A stretch of DNA of 64,000 bases. Source: Natrinema saccharevitans (GTDB lineage: Archaea > Halobacteriota > Halobacteria > Halobacteriales > Natrialbaceae). Under the pieces are notes generated by a model, which was not told where the DNA came from, ran no database searches, and saw only the letters and a list, made by a program, of their open reading frames with translations. Numbering within the stretch: the first letter of the stretch is position 1; the number at the start of each line of letters is the position of its first letter. The stretch lies in contig NZ_LWLN01000001.1 in assembly GCF_001953745.1 (NCBI RefSeq), positions 2,418,001 to 2,482,000 on the forward strand, given 5' to 3'. The translations under genes were made by a program, and so were the position numbers. Positions 51,399-60,504 of the stretch are shown piece by piece.

Positions 51399-52488
51399 GG
51401 AGTCGCGAAGCGACTCCGGAGAGCCGAGCGGAGCGCGGCGCGACGCGCCGGGGAAAAGCGACGACGCCGATCGCGACGAGTTCTACACCGACGGCGGCGA
51501 CGAGATCCCACTCGACATCGCGGGCCACGAGGACCGCGAGCGGCCAGGAAACGCGGACTCGAGTGGCGACGACGAGACGGACACCGGGAGCTACGCGCCC
51601 GAGACCAGTGACTCCGTCCTCGAGTTCTCCGAGGACGAGGTGGACGCGGAGGTCACCGGTGCCGCCGATGGGACGGACGACGAGGAGGTCGAACCCGTCG
51701 AACTGCTGGTCCAACTCGCCGAGGAGGGCGAGATCGACCCCTGGGACATCGACGTCGTCCGGGTCACCGACAAGTTCCTCGAGGCGATCGAGGACGCCGA
51801 CCTCCGGACGTCGGGCCGGGCGCTGTTCTACGCGAGCGTCCTCCTGCGGCTGAAAAGCGACGAACTGTTCGCGACCGACGAACCCGAGGAAGAGGAGTTG
51901 CCGCCCTGGGAGGCACCGTTCGCCGACGACCCCGCGATGGACGCCGAGGGCGAGGCGGGCCACCCGACGGGGTTCGACCCCGTCGAGAGCCTCGAGGCGG
52001 AGATGGAACGACGCCTCGAGCGCAAACACGCCCGCGGGAAGCCCGAGACGCTGGACGAACTGGTCCGGGAGCTCCGGACCGCCGAGCGAGACACCTGGTG
52101 GAAGGAGTCACGCAGTTACGACACGAGCGACTCGCCGTCGGGGTACGATCGGGGGATGCAGGAGCTGGACTACCGCTCGGGCGACGATTTCCGGGTCGAC
52201 GACGAGCCGACCAGCGACGACGTCACCCACACCACCCACGAGGAGGACATCGAGGCGGTCATCGACGACGTCGAGGGCGAACTCGAGACCCACTACGAGA
52301 ACGGGCGCGAGGAGGTGCTGTTCGCCGAGATCGATTCGGTCGGCGGCTCGCGCGTGATGAGCTATCTGGCGCTGCTCTTTCTGGCTCATCGCGGTCGGGT
52401 GACCCTCGAGCAGGACGACCTGTTCGACGACCTCTGGGTCAAGGAGGCCGCGGTGGAAGCGGACGCGAGCGAGGCGATCGCCGACTGA
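51391..52488 (+). CDS. scpA: segregation and condensation protein A
   Basis: 365 residues from a GTG that overlaps the smc stop by 8 nt. The kleisin subunit bridges SMC heads. The core starts at about residue 100 (EEVEPVELLVQLAEEGEIDPW, split, then DIDVVRVTDKFLEAIEDADL) and the C-terminal winged helix (MSYLALLFLAHRGRVTLEQDDLFDDLWV) is intact. The N-terminal 100 residues are acidic and flexible, with the IPLDIAGHEDRE stretch common in haloarchaeal ScpA. Codons 4-20 coincide with a palindromic DNA element. The start is uncertain; the frame is also open upstream to an ATG at 51373. Confidence 0.88.
   Translation: MTRESRSDSGEPSGARRDAPGKSDDADRDEFYTDGGDEIPLDIAGHEDRERPGNADSSGDDETDTGSYAPETSDSVLEFSEDEVDAEVTGAADGTDDEEVEPVELLVQLAEEGEIDPWDIDVVRVTDKFLEAIEDADLRTSGRALFYASVLLRLKSDELFATDEPEEEELPPWEAPFADDPAMDAEGEAGHPTGFDPVESLEAEMERRLERKHARGKPETLDELVRELRTAERDTWWKESRSYDTSDSPSGYDRGMQELDYRSGDDFRVDDEPTSDDVTHTTHEEDIEAVIDDVEGELETHYENGREEVLFAEIDSVGGSRVMSYLALLFLAHRGRVTLEQDDLFDDLWVKEAAVEADASEAIAD
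51399..51450. repeat. palindromic element inside the scpA 5' end
   Basis: Two perfect hairpins lie just after the smc stop: GGAGTCGC-GAA-GCGACTCC (51399-51417) and CGGCGC-GAC-GCGCCG (51436-51450). They are read through in frame as part of ScpA. Confidence 0.55.
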
Positions 52489-52575
52489 GCGTCGGTCGGA
52501 TCGAGACGGTGTCGAAGACGCCGAAATCGTCGTCGCCCACAAGCGTTTAGCCCGCGCCGCCGAAACCCAGGGTCG

Positions 52576-53193
52576 ATGTCGACGAGGCCGGACGACGTGT
52601 TCTTTCGCCTGCGCGTCGAGACGTTCGCGCTGCTCCGGAAACTGCTGCCGGTCGCCTCGCTCGCGGGGGCGCTGGTCGGCCCGCTGTACCGGCTCGAGGC
52701 GTCGATCGCGATGTGGGTGTCGCCGGTACTGTTGCTGGGCGTGTTGGCCGGGATCCACCTCGTGAACGGCCTGCCGCTGTATCCGGCTCACATCTTCGGG
52801 ATCGAGTACCGGTACGAGGACGAGTCGCTCCCGGACGGGCGACGCGACTGCGTTCGGTGTGGTGCGCTCGCGGAGACGGGGACCCACCGCCGGTACGCGC
52901 GGCAGGTCGTCGTCCTCGGGATTCCGCTGTACACCCTCGAGTGGGGAGCTAACGACTTCTGTGACGGCTGTTCCCCGGTGACCGGGGTCGCGGGTTCGAC
53001 TACGGACAGAGCAGCGAGTCCGGCGTCGGCCGCGAACGGGTCGTCCAACACCGACGGCCCACGGAACCGGCAGGGATCGGCCGCCGAACACACCGACGAG
53101 GGCGACGACGGCCCCGAGCGGGCGCGACGGGTCGAACCGAACGACGAGACCACCGCGCTGGAACTCGGCCGCGCCTTCGATCGGTCGCGGTAG
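52576..53193 (+). CDS. membrane protein with zinc-ribbon motif
   Basis: 205 residues. Two hydrophobic segments (LPVASLAGALVGPLYRL; WVSPVLLLGVLAGIHLV) form a hairpin near the N-terminus. A split zinc ribbon follows (CVRCGALAETGTHRR and ANDFCDGCSPV, two CxxC pairs about 40 residues apart) and then a long polar, Ser/Asp-rich tail. A candidate TATA (AAGCGTTTAGC, about 52541) lies about 30 nt before the ATG. Function unknown. The gene is separated from the MATE gene by a 190-bp spacer with no recognisable gene. Confidence 0.68.
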   Translation: MSTRPDDVFFRLRVETFALLRKLLPVASLAGALVGPLYRLEASIAMWVSPVLLLGVLAGIHLVNGLPLYPAHIFGIEYRYEDESLPDGRRDCVRCGALAETGTHRRYARQVVVLGIPLYTLEWGANDFCDGCSPVTGVAGSTTDRAASPASAANGSSNTDGPRNRQGSAAEHTDEGDDGPERARRVEPNDETTALELGRAFDRSR

Positions 53194-53384
53194 TTCCCGA
53201 CTGGCGAGTCGACGCGCGTTCCGGTCGCCTCGAGGACCGCGTCCCGATCCGCCGCGGCGCTCTCGAGGACCGCCGCGAGCGTGACCTCGCCGTCCGCGTG
53301 ATCGGTATCGGAAGCGCCGGTGTCAGTGGCCGTCGGTATCACATCTCAGGAGAGCCCAAGTGGAGCCGCCGCGAGGGGTCGAGT

Positions 53385-54821
53385 ATGGCACTCGAGGGGC
53401 CGACCGACGGGACGCTCACGGAAGGGCCCCTCGTCCGGCCGATGGTCCGGCTTGCGTGGCCGCTGGTCGTCATCCAACTCCTGCAGGTCGCCTACAACGT
53501 CGGCGACACCTTCTGGCTGGGCGCGCTCTCCCCGGCGGCGGTCGGGGCGGTGAGCCTCGCTTTTCCCCTCCTCTTTCTGTTGATCGCGGTCGGCAGCGGG
53601 TTCACGACCGCCGGCGCGATCCTGGTCGCCCAGCACACCGGCGCGGAGAGCGACGAGACGGGTCTGATCGCCGGCCAGACGCTCTCGTTCGTCGCGCTGG
53701 TCGCCGTCGGCCTGAGCGCGCTCGGCTTTTTCGCGACCGGGCCGATGCTCGCGGTGCTGCCCGCCGACGCCGAGACGCGGGCCGTGATCCTGCCGCTGGC
53801 CGCCGACTATCTGCGGGTGTTCTTCCTCGGCCTTCCGTTCCTCTTTGGCTTCTTCGTCTTCGTCGCGCTCATGCGGGGCCACGGCAGCACCCGCGTCCCG
53901 ATGCGGGTCATGCTCGTCAGCGTCGTTCTCAACCTCGCGCTCGATCCCCTGCTGATCTTCGGCGTCGGCCCGCTGCCCCGCCTCGAGGTGGTCGGTGCGG
54001 CGGTCGCGACGCTCGTCTCGCGGGGCCTCGCGACGGGGATCGGCTGCTACCTGCTGTACTACACCCCCGTGGGACCCGACGTCGAGTTGTCCCATCTCCG
54101 GCCGCGCCGGAAGTACGTCGCGCAGATCACGCGACTGGGCGTGCCGACGGCCCTCGAGCAGTCGATGACCGCGCTGGCGCTGGTCGCGATGACGGCGGTC
54201 GTCGTGACCTTCCCGCCGGCGGTCGTCGCGGCCTACGGGCTGGGCAACCGGCTGATCTCGCTTGCCTTCCTGCCGGCGCTGGGGCTCGGACAGGCGACTG
54301 ACACGATCGTCGGGCAGAACCTCGGCGCGGGCGAACCGGATCGCGCGGCGCGGGCGGTCCGGCTCGCGGCGGGCGTGATCGCGGCAGTCATGCTCGCGGC
54401 GAGCGTCCTCGCGGTGGCCTTCCCGCGGCCGTTCGTCTCGGTGTTCGTCACGGCCGACGCGGCGGGGGCGGCCGCGACGATCGACTACGGCGTGGCCTAC
54501 CTGCGGATCGCCGCGGTCGGCTTCGCGTTCATGGGCGTGTTGCAGGTCGTTCAGGGGGCGTTCCGCGGAGCGGGCAACACGAAGACGGCGCTCGCCTTCG
54601 CGGTGATCGGGCTGTGGCTGGTGCGCGTTCCGGTCACCTGCTATCTGGTCTTCGTCGCCGAGTGGGGGCCGACCGGCGTCTGGACCGGGATCCTCGTCGG
54701 CGACGTCGTCGGCGCGCTCGCGGCCGTCGCGTGGTTCGCTCGCGGCACCTGGAAAACGGCGCTCGTCGATCGCGAGGAGAAAGCGGAACGGTCGGCCGAC
54801 TCGGAATCGACCGCCGAGTGA
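53385..54821 (+). CDS. MATE family efflux transporter
   Basis: 478 residues with 12 predicted membrane helices in two halves. The N-terminus has LVRPMVRLAWPLVVIQLLQ and the FWLGALSPAAVGAVSLA loop. The ALEQSMTALALVAMTAVVV helix and the second half's GLGNRLISLAFLPALGLGQAT mirror the first half. MATE exporters expel cationic drugs and metabolites in exchange for H+ or Na+. The start at 53385 drops a 29-residue upstream extension. The stop codon lies in a 79-bp tandem duplication, so the C-terminal codons and stop exist twice, though only the first copy is in frame. Confidence 0.9.
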   Translation: MALEGPTDGTLTEGPLVRPMVRLAWPLVVIQLLQVAYNVGDTFWLGALSPAAVGAVSLAFPLLFLLIAVGSGFTTAGAILVAQHTGAESDETGLIAGQTLSFVALVAVGLSALGFFATGPMLAVLPADAETRAVILPLAADYLRVFFLGLPFLFGFFVFVALMRGHGSTRVPMRVMLVSVVLNLALDPLLIFGVGPLPRLEVVGAAVATLVSRGLATGIGCYLLYYTPVGPDVELSHLRPRRKYVAQITRLGVPTALEQSMTALALVAMTAVVVTFPPAVVAAYGLGNRLISLAFLPALGLGQATDTIVGQNLGAGEPDRAARAVRLAAGVIAAVMLAASVLAVAFPRPFVSVFVTADAAGAAATIDYGVAYLRIAAVGFAFMGVLQVVQGAFRGAGNTKTALAFAVIGLWLVRVPVTCYLVFVAEWGPTGVWTGILVGDVVGALAAVAWFARGTWKTALVDREEKAERSADSESTAE

Positions 54822-54951
54822 ACCGGGGCTCGAGCAGCGTTACTCGCCGGCCAGCGCCCACCGGTCGTCCCCGGCCGACTCGGAATCGACCGCCGAGTGA
54901 ACCGGGGCTCGAGCAGCGTTACTCGCCGGCCAGCGCCCACCGGTCGTCCCC
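54794..54951. repeat. exact 79-bp tandem duplication across convergent gene ends
   Basis: The unit from GGCCGACTCGG to GTCGTCCCC at 54794-54872 is repeated without change at 54873-54951. It carries the last 10 codons and stop of the MATE gene (in copy 1) and the last codons and stop of the phosphoribosyltransferase gene (in copy 2). Because 79 is not a multiple of three, the spare copies are out of frame or past the stops, and both proteins are kept intact. Confidence 0.97.
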
Positions 54952-55617
54952 GACCGACTCGAGGACCTCGCGGCGCTCCATCTCGGCGAGGACCTCGGGC
55001 AGGCGGTCGGGCTGGGCGATCTCCATCTCGATGCGTTCGATGCCGTGGTGGTCGGTCAGGGCGCGGCGGATCGCCTCGTCCGTGAACGTCTCGCGGTCGC
55101 TGGCCTCCATGGCGCCGGCGATCAGATCGACCATGTCCTCGATGAAGTTCCACGGGTAGACGACCCAGGTCCACTCCTCCAGGCGCTCGCCGACGTAGTC
55201 CGGCTGGAACTCGCTGGTGCCGAGCAACTGCAGCGTCGCGGTGCGGACCTCGCCGGCGTCGCGGTCGTCGACGTACTCGTAGGCGCGACTGATCGAGCCG
55301 CCGGTGTCGGCGATGTCGTCGATGATCAGCACGTCCTTGTCCTTGACGCTGCCTTCGGGCATCGGATAGCGGACGCTCGGCTCGTCGGACTTCTCGGCGG
55401 CACCGACGTAGTGTTCCATCTTCAGGCTCGTCAGGTCGTCGAGTCCGAGGAAGTCACAGAGACACCGGCCCGCGAACCAGCCGCCGCGAGCCAGTGCGAC
55501 GACCACGTCGGGCTCGAACTCGTCGTCGCGCACGTCGTCGGCGACGTCCCGACACAGCCCGTAGATGTACTCCCAGTTGGTTATCGTACAGTCGAAGTCG
55601 TCCGGTAAGTCGGACAT
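54919..55617 (-). CDS. phosphoribosyltransferase with C-terminal extension
   Basis: 232 residues. The PRPP-binding loop is VLIIDDIADTGGSISRAYEYV (split; the acidic pair and TGGS are seen near residue 103-113). VVVALARGGWFAGRCLCDFL is the N-terminal beta-strand and helix of the type I fold. Family members act on purine bases; xanthine/hypoxanthine/guanine phosphoribosyltransferase is likely. The last 60 residues (DEAIRRALTDHHGIERIE ... EMERREVLESVGDDRWALAGE) look like a small winged helix, which is not usual in bacterial enzymes. Start at 55617 (MSDLPDDFD) instead of the longer frame. Convergent with the MATE gene. Confidence 0.85.
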   Translation of the reverse strand: MSDLPDDFDCTITNWEYIYGLCRDVADDVRDDEFEPDVVVALARGGWFAGRCLCDFLGLDDLTSLKMEHYVGAAEKSDEPSVRYPMPEGSVKDKDVLIIDDIADTGGSISRAYEYVDDRDAGEVRTATLQLLGTSEFQPDYVGERLEEWTWVVYPWNFIEDMVDLIAGAMEASDRETFTDEAIRRALTDHHGIERIEMEIAQPDRLPEVLAEMERREVLESVGDDRWALAGE

Positions 55618-55813
55618 CTGATGGCCACCTACGCGGTGTCTCGCGCCCGCGCCCCTTAAGTCGGCTGAAACCGGTTTCGCGTCCAGATCGCGGAGCCGCG
55701 GCCCCGTGACCGGGGACCGCGTGAGCATCGTCCGAATCGAGGAACGCGATGGAATCGGCCCTCAGCGAGCGGGCTGCGACGGACGACCGCGCCGAGCAGT
55801 CGGGAGCGGGAGA

Positions 55814-55841
55814 GGTTTATAACCTAGTAGTACAACCTAGT
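55814..55841 (+). promoter_or_regulatory. thiC promoter with TATA and doubled AACCTAG motif
   Basis: GGTTTATAACC (55814-55824) contains the TATA box about 29 nt before the ATG. AACCTAGT at 55821-55828 recurs at 55834-55841, 13 bp apart, overlapping the expected transcription start region. Such a paired motif at a thiamine gene suggests an operator for a thiamine-responsive repressor of the ThiR type. No THI-box riboswitch is seen in the 6 nt between the repeat and the start. Confidence 0.6.
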
Positions 55842-55846
55842 TATCG

Positions 55847-57292
55847 ATGCCGCAAACACAGATGCAGGCCGCCCGTAACGGGACGGTCACGCCCGAGATG
55901 GAGCGGGTCGCCGAGCGTGAGAACCGCGCTCCGGAGTACGTCCGCGAGCAAGTCGCCGCGGGACAGGCCGTCGTCCCGGCAAACCGACACCACGATGCCC
56001 TCGATCCGATGATCATCGGACGGGAGTTCGCGACGAAGGTCAACGCCAACATCGGCAACAGCGAGACGACGAGCGACCGCGAGACGGAACTCGAGAAGCT
56101 CCACACCGCGGTCCACTACGGCGCGGACACGGTGATGGATCTGGGCACCGGAAGCGATCTCGACGAGATCCGCGAGGCGCACGTCGAGCACTCGCCCGTG
56201 CCGATCGGGACGGTACCGCTGTACGAGGCGGTCAAGCGAGCGGGCAGCCCCGAGGCCATGACGAAGGACCTGCTGCTCGAGATCATCGAGAAACAGGCCG
56301 AACAGGGCGTCGACTACATGACGATCCACGCGGGGATCCTCGCCGAACACCTGCCGTTGACCGACGGCCGGACGACGGGAATCGTCTCGCGGGGCGGTTC
56401 GATCGTGGCAACGTGGATGGAGGAGAACGGCGAGCAGAACCCGCTGTATCAGATCTTCCCCGAGATCTGCGAGATTTTCGCCGAACACGACGTCACGTTC
56501 AGCCTCGGCGACAGCCTCCGACCGGGTTCGCTGGCCGACGCCTGCGACGAGGCTCAGTACGCCGAACTCGACACGCTGGGCGAGCTGACCCGCGTCGGCT
56601 GGGATCACGGCGTGCAGGTGATGGTCGAAGGGCCAGGCCACGTCCCGATGCACAAGGTAGCGGAGACCGTCGAGCGCCAGCAGGAGGTCTGTAACGGCGC
56701 GCCCTTTTACGTCCTCGGCCCGCTGGTCACCGACGTCGCGCCGGGCTACGATCACATCACGAGCGCCATCGGTGCCGCCATGGCCGCGCGAGCGGGGGCG
56801 GCGATGCTGTGTTACGTCACCCCCAAGGAACACCTCGGCCTCCCCGAGGAGAGTGACGTCCGCGACGGCCTCGCGGCCTACCGGATCGCCGCCCACGCCG
56901 CCGACGTGGGCAACGAGCGGCCGGGCGCGCGCGACTGGGACGACGCGCTCTCGGAGGCGCGCTACGCGTTCGAGTGGCGCGAGCAGTTCGACCTCGCGCT
57001 CGACCCCGACCGCGCTCGCTCCTTTCACGACCAGACCCTGCCCGGTGACAACTACAAGGAAGCTCGCTTTTGCTCGATGTGCGGCGCGGAGTTCTGTTCG
57101 ATGCGAATCGACCAGGATGCGCGCGAGGACGGCGAGATGGCGGCCATCGAGGCCGAGGACGGCACCGACCTCGAGGCGTCGCCGGCCGCCGAGGTCAACC
57201 GTCCGCCCGTGGGGACCCATCGATCGGGCGACCTGCCGCCGACGGCCGATCACGGGGGCGACGAGCCGCTCGAGGAGCCGGGCGACGACTGA
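55847..57292 (+). CDS. thiC: phosphomethylpyrimidine synthase
   Basis: 481 residues. This radical-SAM enzyme converts AIR to the HMP-P pyrimidine of thiamine. The C-terminal cluster motif CSMCGAEFC (C409, C412, C417) binds the [4Fe-4S] cluster. Conserved blocks are [53 protein letters not shown] and [13 protein letters not shown]. The last 45 residues after the cluster are acidic and variable. It shares the substrate AIR with PurK at 11.8 kb. It has its own promoter and appears monocistronic. Confidence 0.96.
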   Translation: MPQTQMQAARNGTVTPEMERVAERENRAPEYVREQVAAGQAVVPANRHHDALDPMIIGREFATKVNANIGNSETTSDRETELEKLHTAVHYGADTVMDLGTGSDLDEIREAHVEHSPVPIGTVPLYEAVKRAGSPEAMTKDLLLEIIEKQAEQGVDYMTIHAGILAEHLPLTDGRTTGIVSRGGSIVATWMEENGEQNPLYQIFPEICEIFAEHDVTFSLGDSLRPGSLADACDEAQYAELDTLGELTRVGWDHGVQVMVEGPGHVPMHKVAETVERQQEVCNGAPFYVLGPLVTDVAPGYDHITSAIGAAMAARAGAAMLCYVTPKEHLGLPEESDVRDGLAAYRIAAHAADVGNERPGARDWDDALSEARYAFEWREQFDLALDPDRARSFHDQTLPGDNYKEARFCSMCGAEFCSMRIDQDAREDGEMAAIEAEDGTDLEASPAAEVNRPPVGTHRSGDLPPTADHGGDEPLEEPGDD

Positions 57293-57366
57293 CCGATCGA
57301 GTCCCGTTACAGTCACGGAGAATCGACAGTGTGCTTATCCGACGGACTGTGGTCGGTTCGGTATCG

Positions 57367-58701
57367 ATGGCACCCCGACGGCGGACCCTACTGGCGGCGG
57401 TATCGACTGCGACAGCGTCGGCGGTGGCCGGCTGTGCCGGCTTCCTCGCCGACGAGACGGACGACGACAGGGACGATCCGACGGCCGCGACCGACGTCGC
57501 GACGGCGCTCGTGGAGGACCTCGGGAACGAGCGGTTCGAGCGGGCAAGCGAGCGGTTCCGGTCGAACCAGCGCTCGAGATACGGCGATCCCGGTCGCCTC
57601 GAGCGGCTCTGGCTGGCGCTGACGACGACCAGTGGTTCGTTCGAGGAGATCCTCGAGACGTCGGTGACGGAGGAACAGCAGCTGCGAGCGGTCGAGGTGA
57701 CGGCGGCGTTCGAGCGCGGCGACCACGACTGTACCGTCGTCGTCGACGGCGAGACGCAGGTGCGAAATTGCGGACTCAGCGACGAGTACGAGCGGCCGTC
57801 GTACGTCGATCCGGACGCGATAACGACGCAGTCGGTGACTCTCTCGGTGCCCGACTGCTCGCTGCCGGGAACGGTGACGACGCCCGCGGAGGGCGACGAC
57901 GTCCCGGGGGTCGTCCTCGTCCACGACGACGGTCCGATGACGGCTGATACCCCCCGCGGCGGTACCAAGACGTTCGCCGATCTGGCCGAGGGGCTCGCGA
58001 CGGACGGGGTCGCGACGCTGCGATACGACAAGCGCGTCCCGGCCTGTGAGGTCGCGCCCGAGGAGTACACCCTCGATCGCGTCACCGTCGACGACGCCGC
58101 GGTCGCGATCGACCGACTCCGGAACGTCGACGGCGTCGACCCGAATCGGATCGTCGTCGTCGGCCACGGACTCGGCGGCCGGGCCGCCCCGCGAATCGCA
58201 AATCGAGACGGGGGCCTGGCCGGCGTCGTCGGGCTCGCAGCGCCGGCGCGGCCCTATCCCGATTTCACGTTCGCCCAACTCGAACACAAGGTTTCGGTCG
58301 GGACTCACGAGTGGGCGGACCTGACGGCCACCTACGAGACCTGGCGCGACGAGATCGACCGGGTCCGATCCGGCGAGTACGAACCCGCCGAACGACTCCT
58401 CGGCAAACCCGGTGCGTTCTGGGACAGCGTCGGCGGCTACGATCACCTCGAGACCGCGGCCGAGACCGACGTCCCGGTCCTGCTGTGTCAGGGCGAGCGC
58501 GACTTTCAGGTGTCCGCGTCCGACGACCTCGAACGGTGGGACGGGGGGTTCGCGGGCGCGACCACCGTCGAGACCTACGCGGACTGCAATCACCTGTTCA
58601 TGCCCGGCGAGGGCGAGTCGGTGGCGGTCGCCTACGCCGTCCGGAACAACGTCGACGAAGCGGTTGTCGACGACATCGCGGCGTGGGTGCGCGGTCTGTA
58701 G
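57367..58701 (+). CDS. alpha/beta hydrolase-fold lipoprotein with N-terminal DUF3887-like domain, nucleophile missing
   Basis: 444 residues. The N-terminus is RRRTLLAAVSTATASAVAGC, a Tat-type signal with a lipobox, so the protein is exported and lipid-anchored. Residues about 45-150 resemble DUF3887 (VEDLGNERFERASERF). The rest is an alpha/beta hydrolase: VVLVHDDGPMTADTPRGG, then VVVGHGLGGRAAPRIAN, an acidic LLCQGERDFQV and a final His in YADCNHLFM. The elbow reads GHGLGG in place of GHSLGG, with Gly268 (GGA at 58168-58170) at the nucleophile site. Asp and His are kept. It may be a non-catalytic binding protein. ATG at 57367 chosen by the signal peptide. Confidence 0.82.
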   Translation: MAPRRRTLLAAVSTATASAVAGCAGFLADETDDDRDDPTAATDVATALVEDLGNERFERASERFRSNQRSRYGDPGRLERLWLALTTTSGSFEEILETSVTEEQQLRAVEVTAAFERGDHDCTVVVDGETQVRNCGLSDEYERPSYVDPDAITTQSVTLSVPDCSLPGTVTTPAEGDDVPGVVLVHDDGPMTADTPRGGTKTFADLAEGLATDGVATLRYDKRVPACEVAPEEYTLDRVTVDDAAVAIDRLRNVDGVDPNRIVVVGHGLGGRAAPRIANRDGGLAGVVGLAAPARPYPDFTFAQLEHKVSVGTHEWADLTATYETWRDEIDRVRSGEYEPAERLLGKPGAFWDSVGGYDHLETAAETDVPVLLCQGERDFQVSASDDLERWDGGFAGATTVETYADCNHLFMPGEGESVAVAYAVRNNVDEAVVDDIAAWVRGL

Positions 58702-58749
58702 CCGCCGCGGGTCCGAGGATTCATACGCCGCTCGCCCGATCCACGTCGT

Positions 58750-59649
58750 ATGGAGACGACGCGAGTCTTGCAGGTCGATGCTTTCACCGACGAACCGCAC
58801 GCGGGGAACCCGGCCGGCGTCGTCCCCGACGCCGACGGGCTCTCGGCCGACCAGATGGGGGCGATCGCCGCGGAGATGGCCGTCAGCGAGACCGCCTTCC
58901 TGCGCTCGAGCGAGACCGCCGACCGTCGAATCCGGTACTTCACGCCGACACAGGAGGTCGATCTCTGCGGCCACGCGACTATCGGAACGTTTGCACACCT
59001 CTACGACGAGGGGCTCGAGCCCGGCACGACGACCCTCGAGACGAACGTCGGGACTCTCGATATCGACCTCGACGAGGACGGCACGGTCTGGATGCGACAG
59101 GACGCGCCGACGATCCGCGAGGTCGGCGTGGGATACGAACGGGTAGCCGACGCGCTCGGCGTCGATCGGGCCGCGCTCGAGGGGGCGAGCGCCGACATCC
59201 CGCTCGCGGTCGCCTCGACCGGGCTCGCGTTCCTGATCGTCCCGATCACGTACCTCTCGGACGTCGGGGACGCGGAACCCGACATGGCCGCGATCGAGGC
59301 GTTGACCGACGAGGTCGACGCGACCGGCGTCTATCTCTTTACCTTCGACGCGCTCGAGCCCGAATCGACGCTGCACGGCCGCATGTTCGCGCCGGGGGCC
59401 GGCGTCCCGGAGGACCCGGTCACGGGCACCGCCAGCGGGGCCGTCGCCGCCTACCTCGATCGGTTCGGTGCGTTCGACGACGACCTCCCCGACGAACTTC
59501 GCCTCGAGCAGGGTCACTACGTCGACCGGCCCGGCACGGTCCGCGTGCGGCTCGCGGACGACGTGCAGGTGGGGGGCCGGGGCGTGACCGTCCTCGACGG
59601 CTCGATCGCCGTTCCCGACGCGGAGGAAGACGACATCCTCGAGGCCTGA
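58750..59649 (+). CDS. PhzF family isomerase-like protein
   Basis: 299 residues, the normal size. The N-terminus has LQVDAFTDEPHAGNPAGVV and the pseudo-symmetric second half contains RMFAPGAGVPEDPVTGTASGA. Both are PhzF signatures, and the catalytic Glu equivalent in the first block and CGHATIGTFA are kept. PhzF proper acts in phenazine synthesis, but most members are isomerases of unknown substrate, and no phenazine gene is near. The stop is directly adjacent to the opposite-strand gene's stop within TGATCA. Confidence 0.9.
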   Translation: METTRVLQVDAFTDEPHAGNPAGVVPDADGLSADQMGAIAAEMAVSETAFLRSSETADRRIRYFTPTQEVDLCGHATIGTFAHLYDEGLEPGTTTLETNVGTLDIDLDEDGTVWMRQDAPTIREVGVGYERVADALGVDRAALEGASADIPLAVASTGLAFLIVPITYLSDVGDAEPDMAAIEALTDEVDATGVYLFTFDALEPESTLHGRMFAPGAGVPEDPVTGTASGAVAAYLDRFGAFDDDLPDELRLEQGHYVDRPGTVRVRLADDVQVGGRGVTVLDGSIAVPDAEEDDILEA

Positions 59650-60285
59650 TCAGGCCAGCGGATCGTCCGCGTCGTCGCCGGGTCCGTCCGCTGGCTCGTC
59701 GTCGTCGAACTCCGTCGCGGACCGGTCGTTCGCAGGGCCATCGTCCGTGGACTCCGTTCCCGAGCCGTCGGACGGGCTCGACGGCGGCGGGTTCGTCTCA
59801 ACGGCCGCCGACTCCAGTTCCGAGGGCCGGTCCGTCTCGCCCTCGAGGCGGTCGGTCTCGTCGAACGTCGCCGTGTGGTCCCCCTCCGCCTCGAGGGCCC
59901 GAACGGCGCGTTTCGTCTCGGCGAGGTCGTCCTCGAGGTCCGAGAGGCGGTCGTCGAGCCCGTCCCGTACCTCGCTTGCGATCTTCGTCGTCTCGAGTTG
60001 CCGGCCGGCGGCCCGACCCGCAGCACGGGGCAGGGTCACGAACAGCGCGTAGGTCTTGCCGAGTTGCCAGACGACGATCCCCGCGGCCGCGAACAGCAGG
60101 GTGATGACCGGGTCGGACTGCGCGACGGCGGATTCGAAGTTTCGCGGGTCGGTAAACAGCGTCGTCACGGCGTTGCTGAACCCGACGACGAGCCCGACGC
60201 CGACGAGTGCCAGTCCAAGCACCAGCGAGCCGACACTGATCCCCCGGTACACGATCGTCCACTTGAACGAGTTTCGAAGCCCCAT
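59650..60285 (-). CDS. membrane protein with coiled coil and acidic tail
   Basis: 211 residues. The N-terminus has a membrane helix (GSLVLGLALVGVGLVVGFS) and a second hydrophobic segment (DPVITLLFAAAGIVVWQLGK). A coiled-coil stretch (VRDGLDDRLSDLEDDLAETK, then RAVRALEAEGD) follows, and the last 85 residues are Asp/Glu/Ser rich. The promoter would be the ATACAACTT run read on the minus strand near 60310. Function unknown. No family recognised. Confidence 0.65.
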   Translation of the reverse strand: MGLRNSFKWTIVYRGISVGSLVLGLALVGVGLVVGFSNAVTTLFTDPRNFESAVAQSDPVITLLFAAAGIVVWQLGKTYALFVTLPRAAGRAAGRQLETTKIASEVRDGLDDRLSDLEDDLAETKRAVRALEAEGDHTATFDETDRLEGETDRPSELESAAVETNPPPSSPSDGSGTESTDDGPANDRSATEFDDDEPADGPGDDADDPLA

Positions 60286-60470
60286 ATCGGGGACAGTTAC
60301 CGAAGTTGTATAACCGCTGTGGCAGGACTGTCCCGAGCGTCGACTGTATCCGCAGTCGGGCCGCCAATCGCGTGTCTCCCCGTCTCTCGTGACTCCTGAC
60401 CGCCGCTCGAGCGACCGTCCCGGAAATTACCTCGCGGGCGAGTTCCGATCCGGAGCGACTGTTCGCAACC

Positions 60471-60480
60471 TTCTTTATCG
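60471..60480 (+). promoter_or_regulatory. TATA box of ppsA
   Basis: TTCTTTATCG is 25-34 nt before the ATG at 60505, the usual haloarchaeal spacing for a leaderless or very short-leader mRNA. Confidence 0.55.
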
Positions 60481-60504
60481 GTTCCGGCGAGTGACTCACT
60501 AGAG

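Noticed and set aside
55749-56012. 87-codon ORF before and across the thiC start
   Set aside because: It runs through the thiC promoter and its 5' coding region in another frame and has an Arg/Ser-rich shadow composition.
58750-59649. Phenazine biosynthesis gene cluster
   Set aside because: Only a PhzF-like gene is present; no other phz genes are in the window, and most PhzF homologues have other roles.
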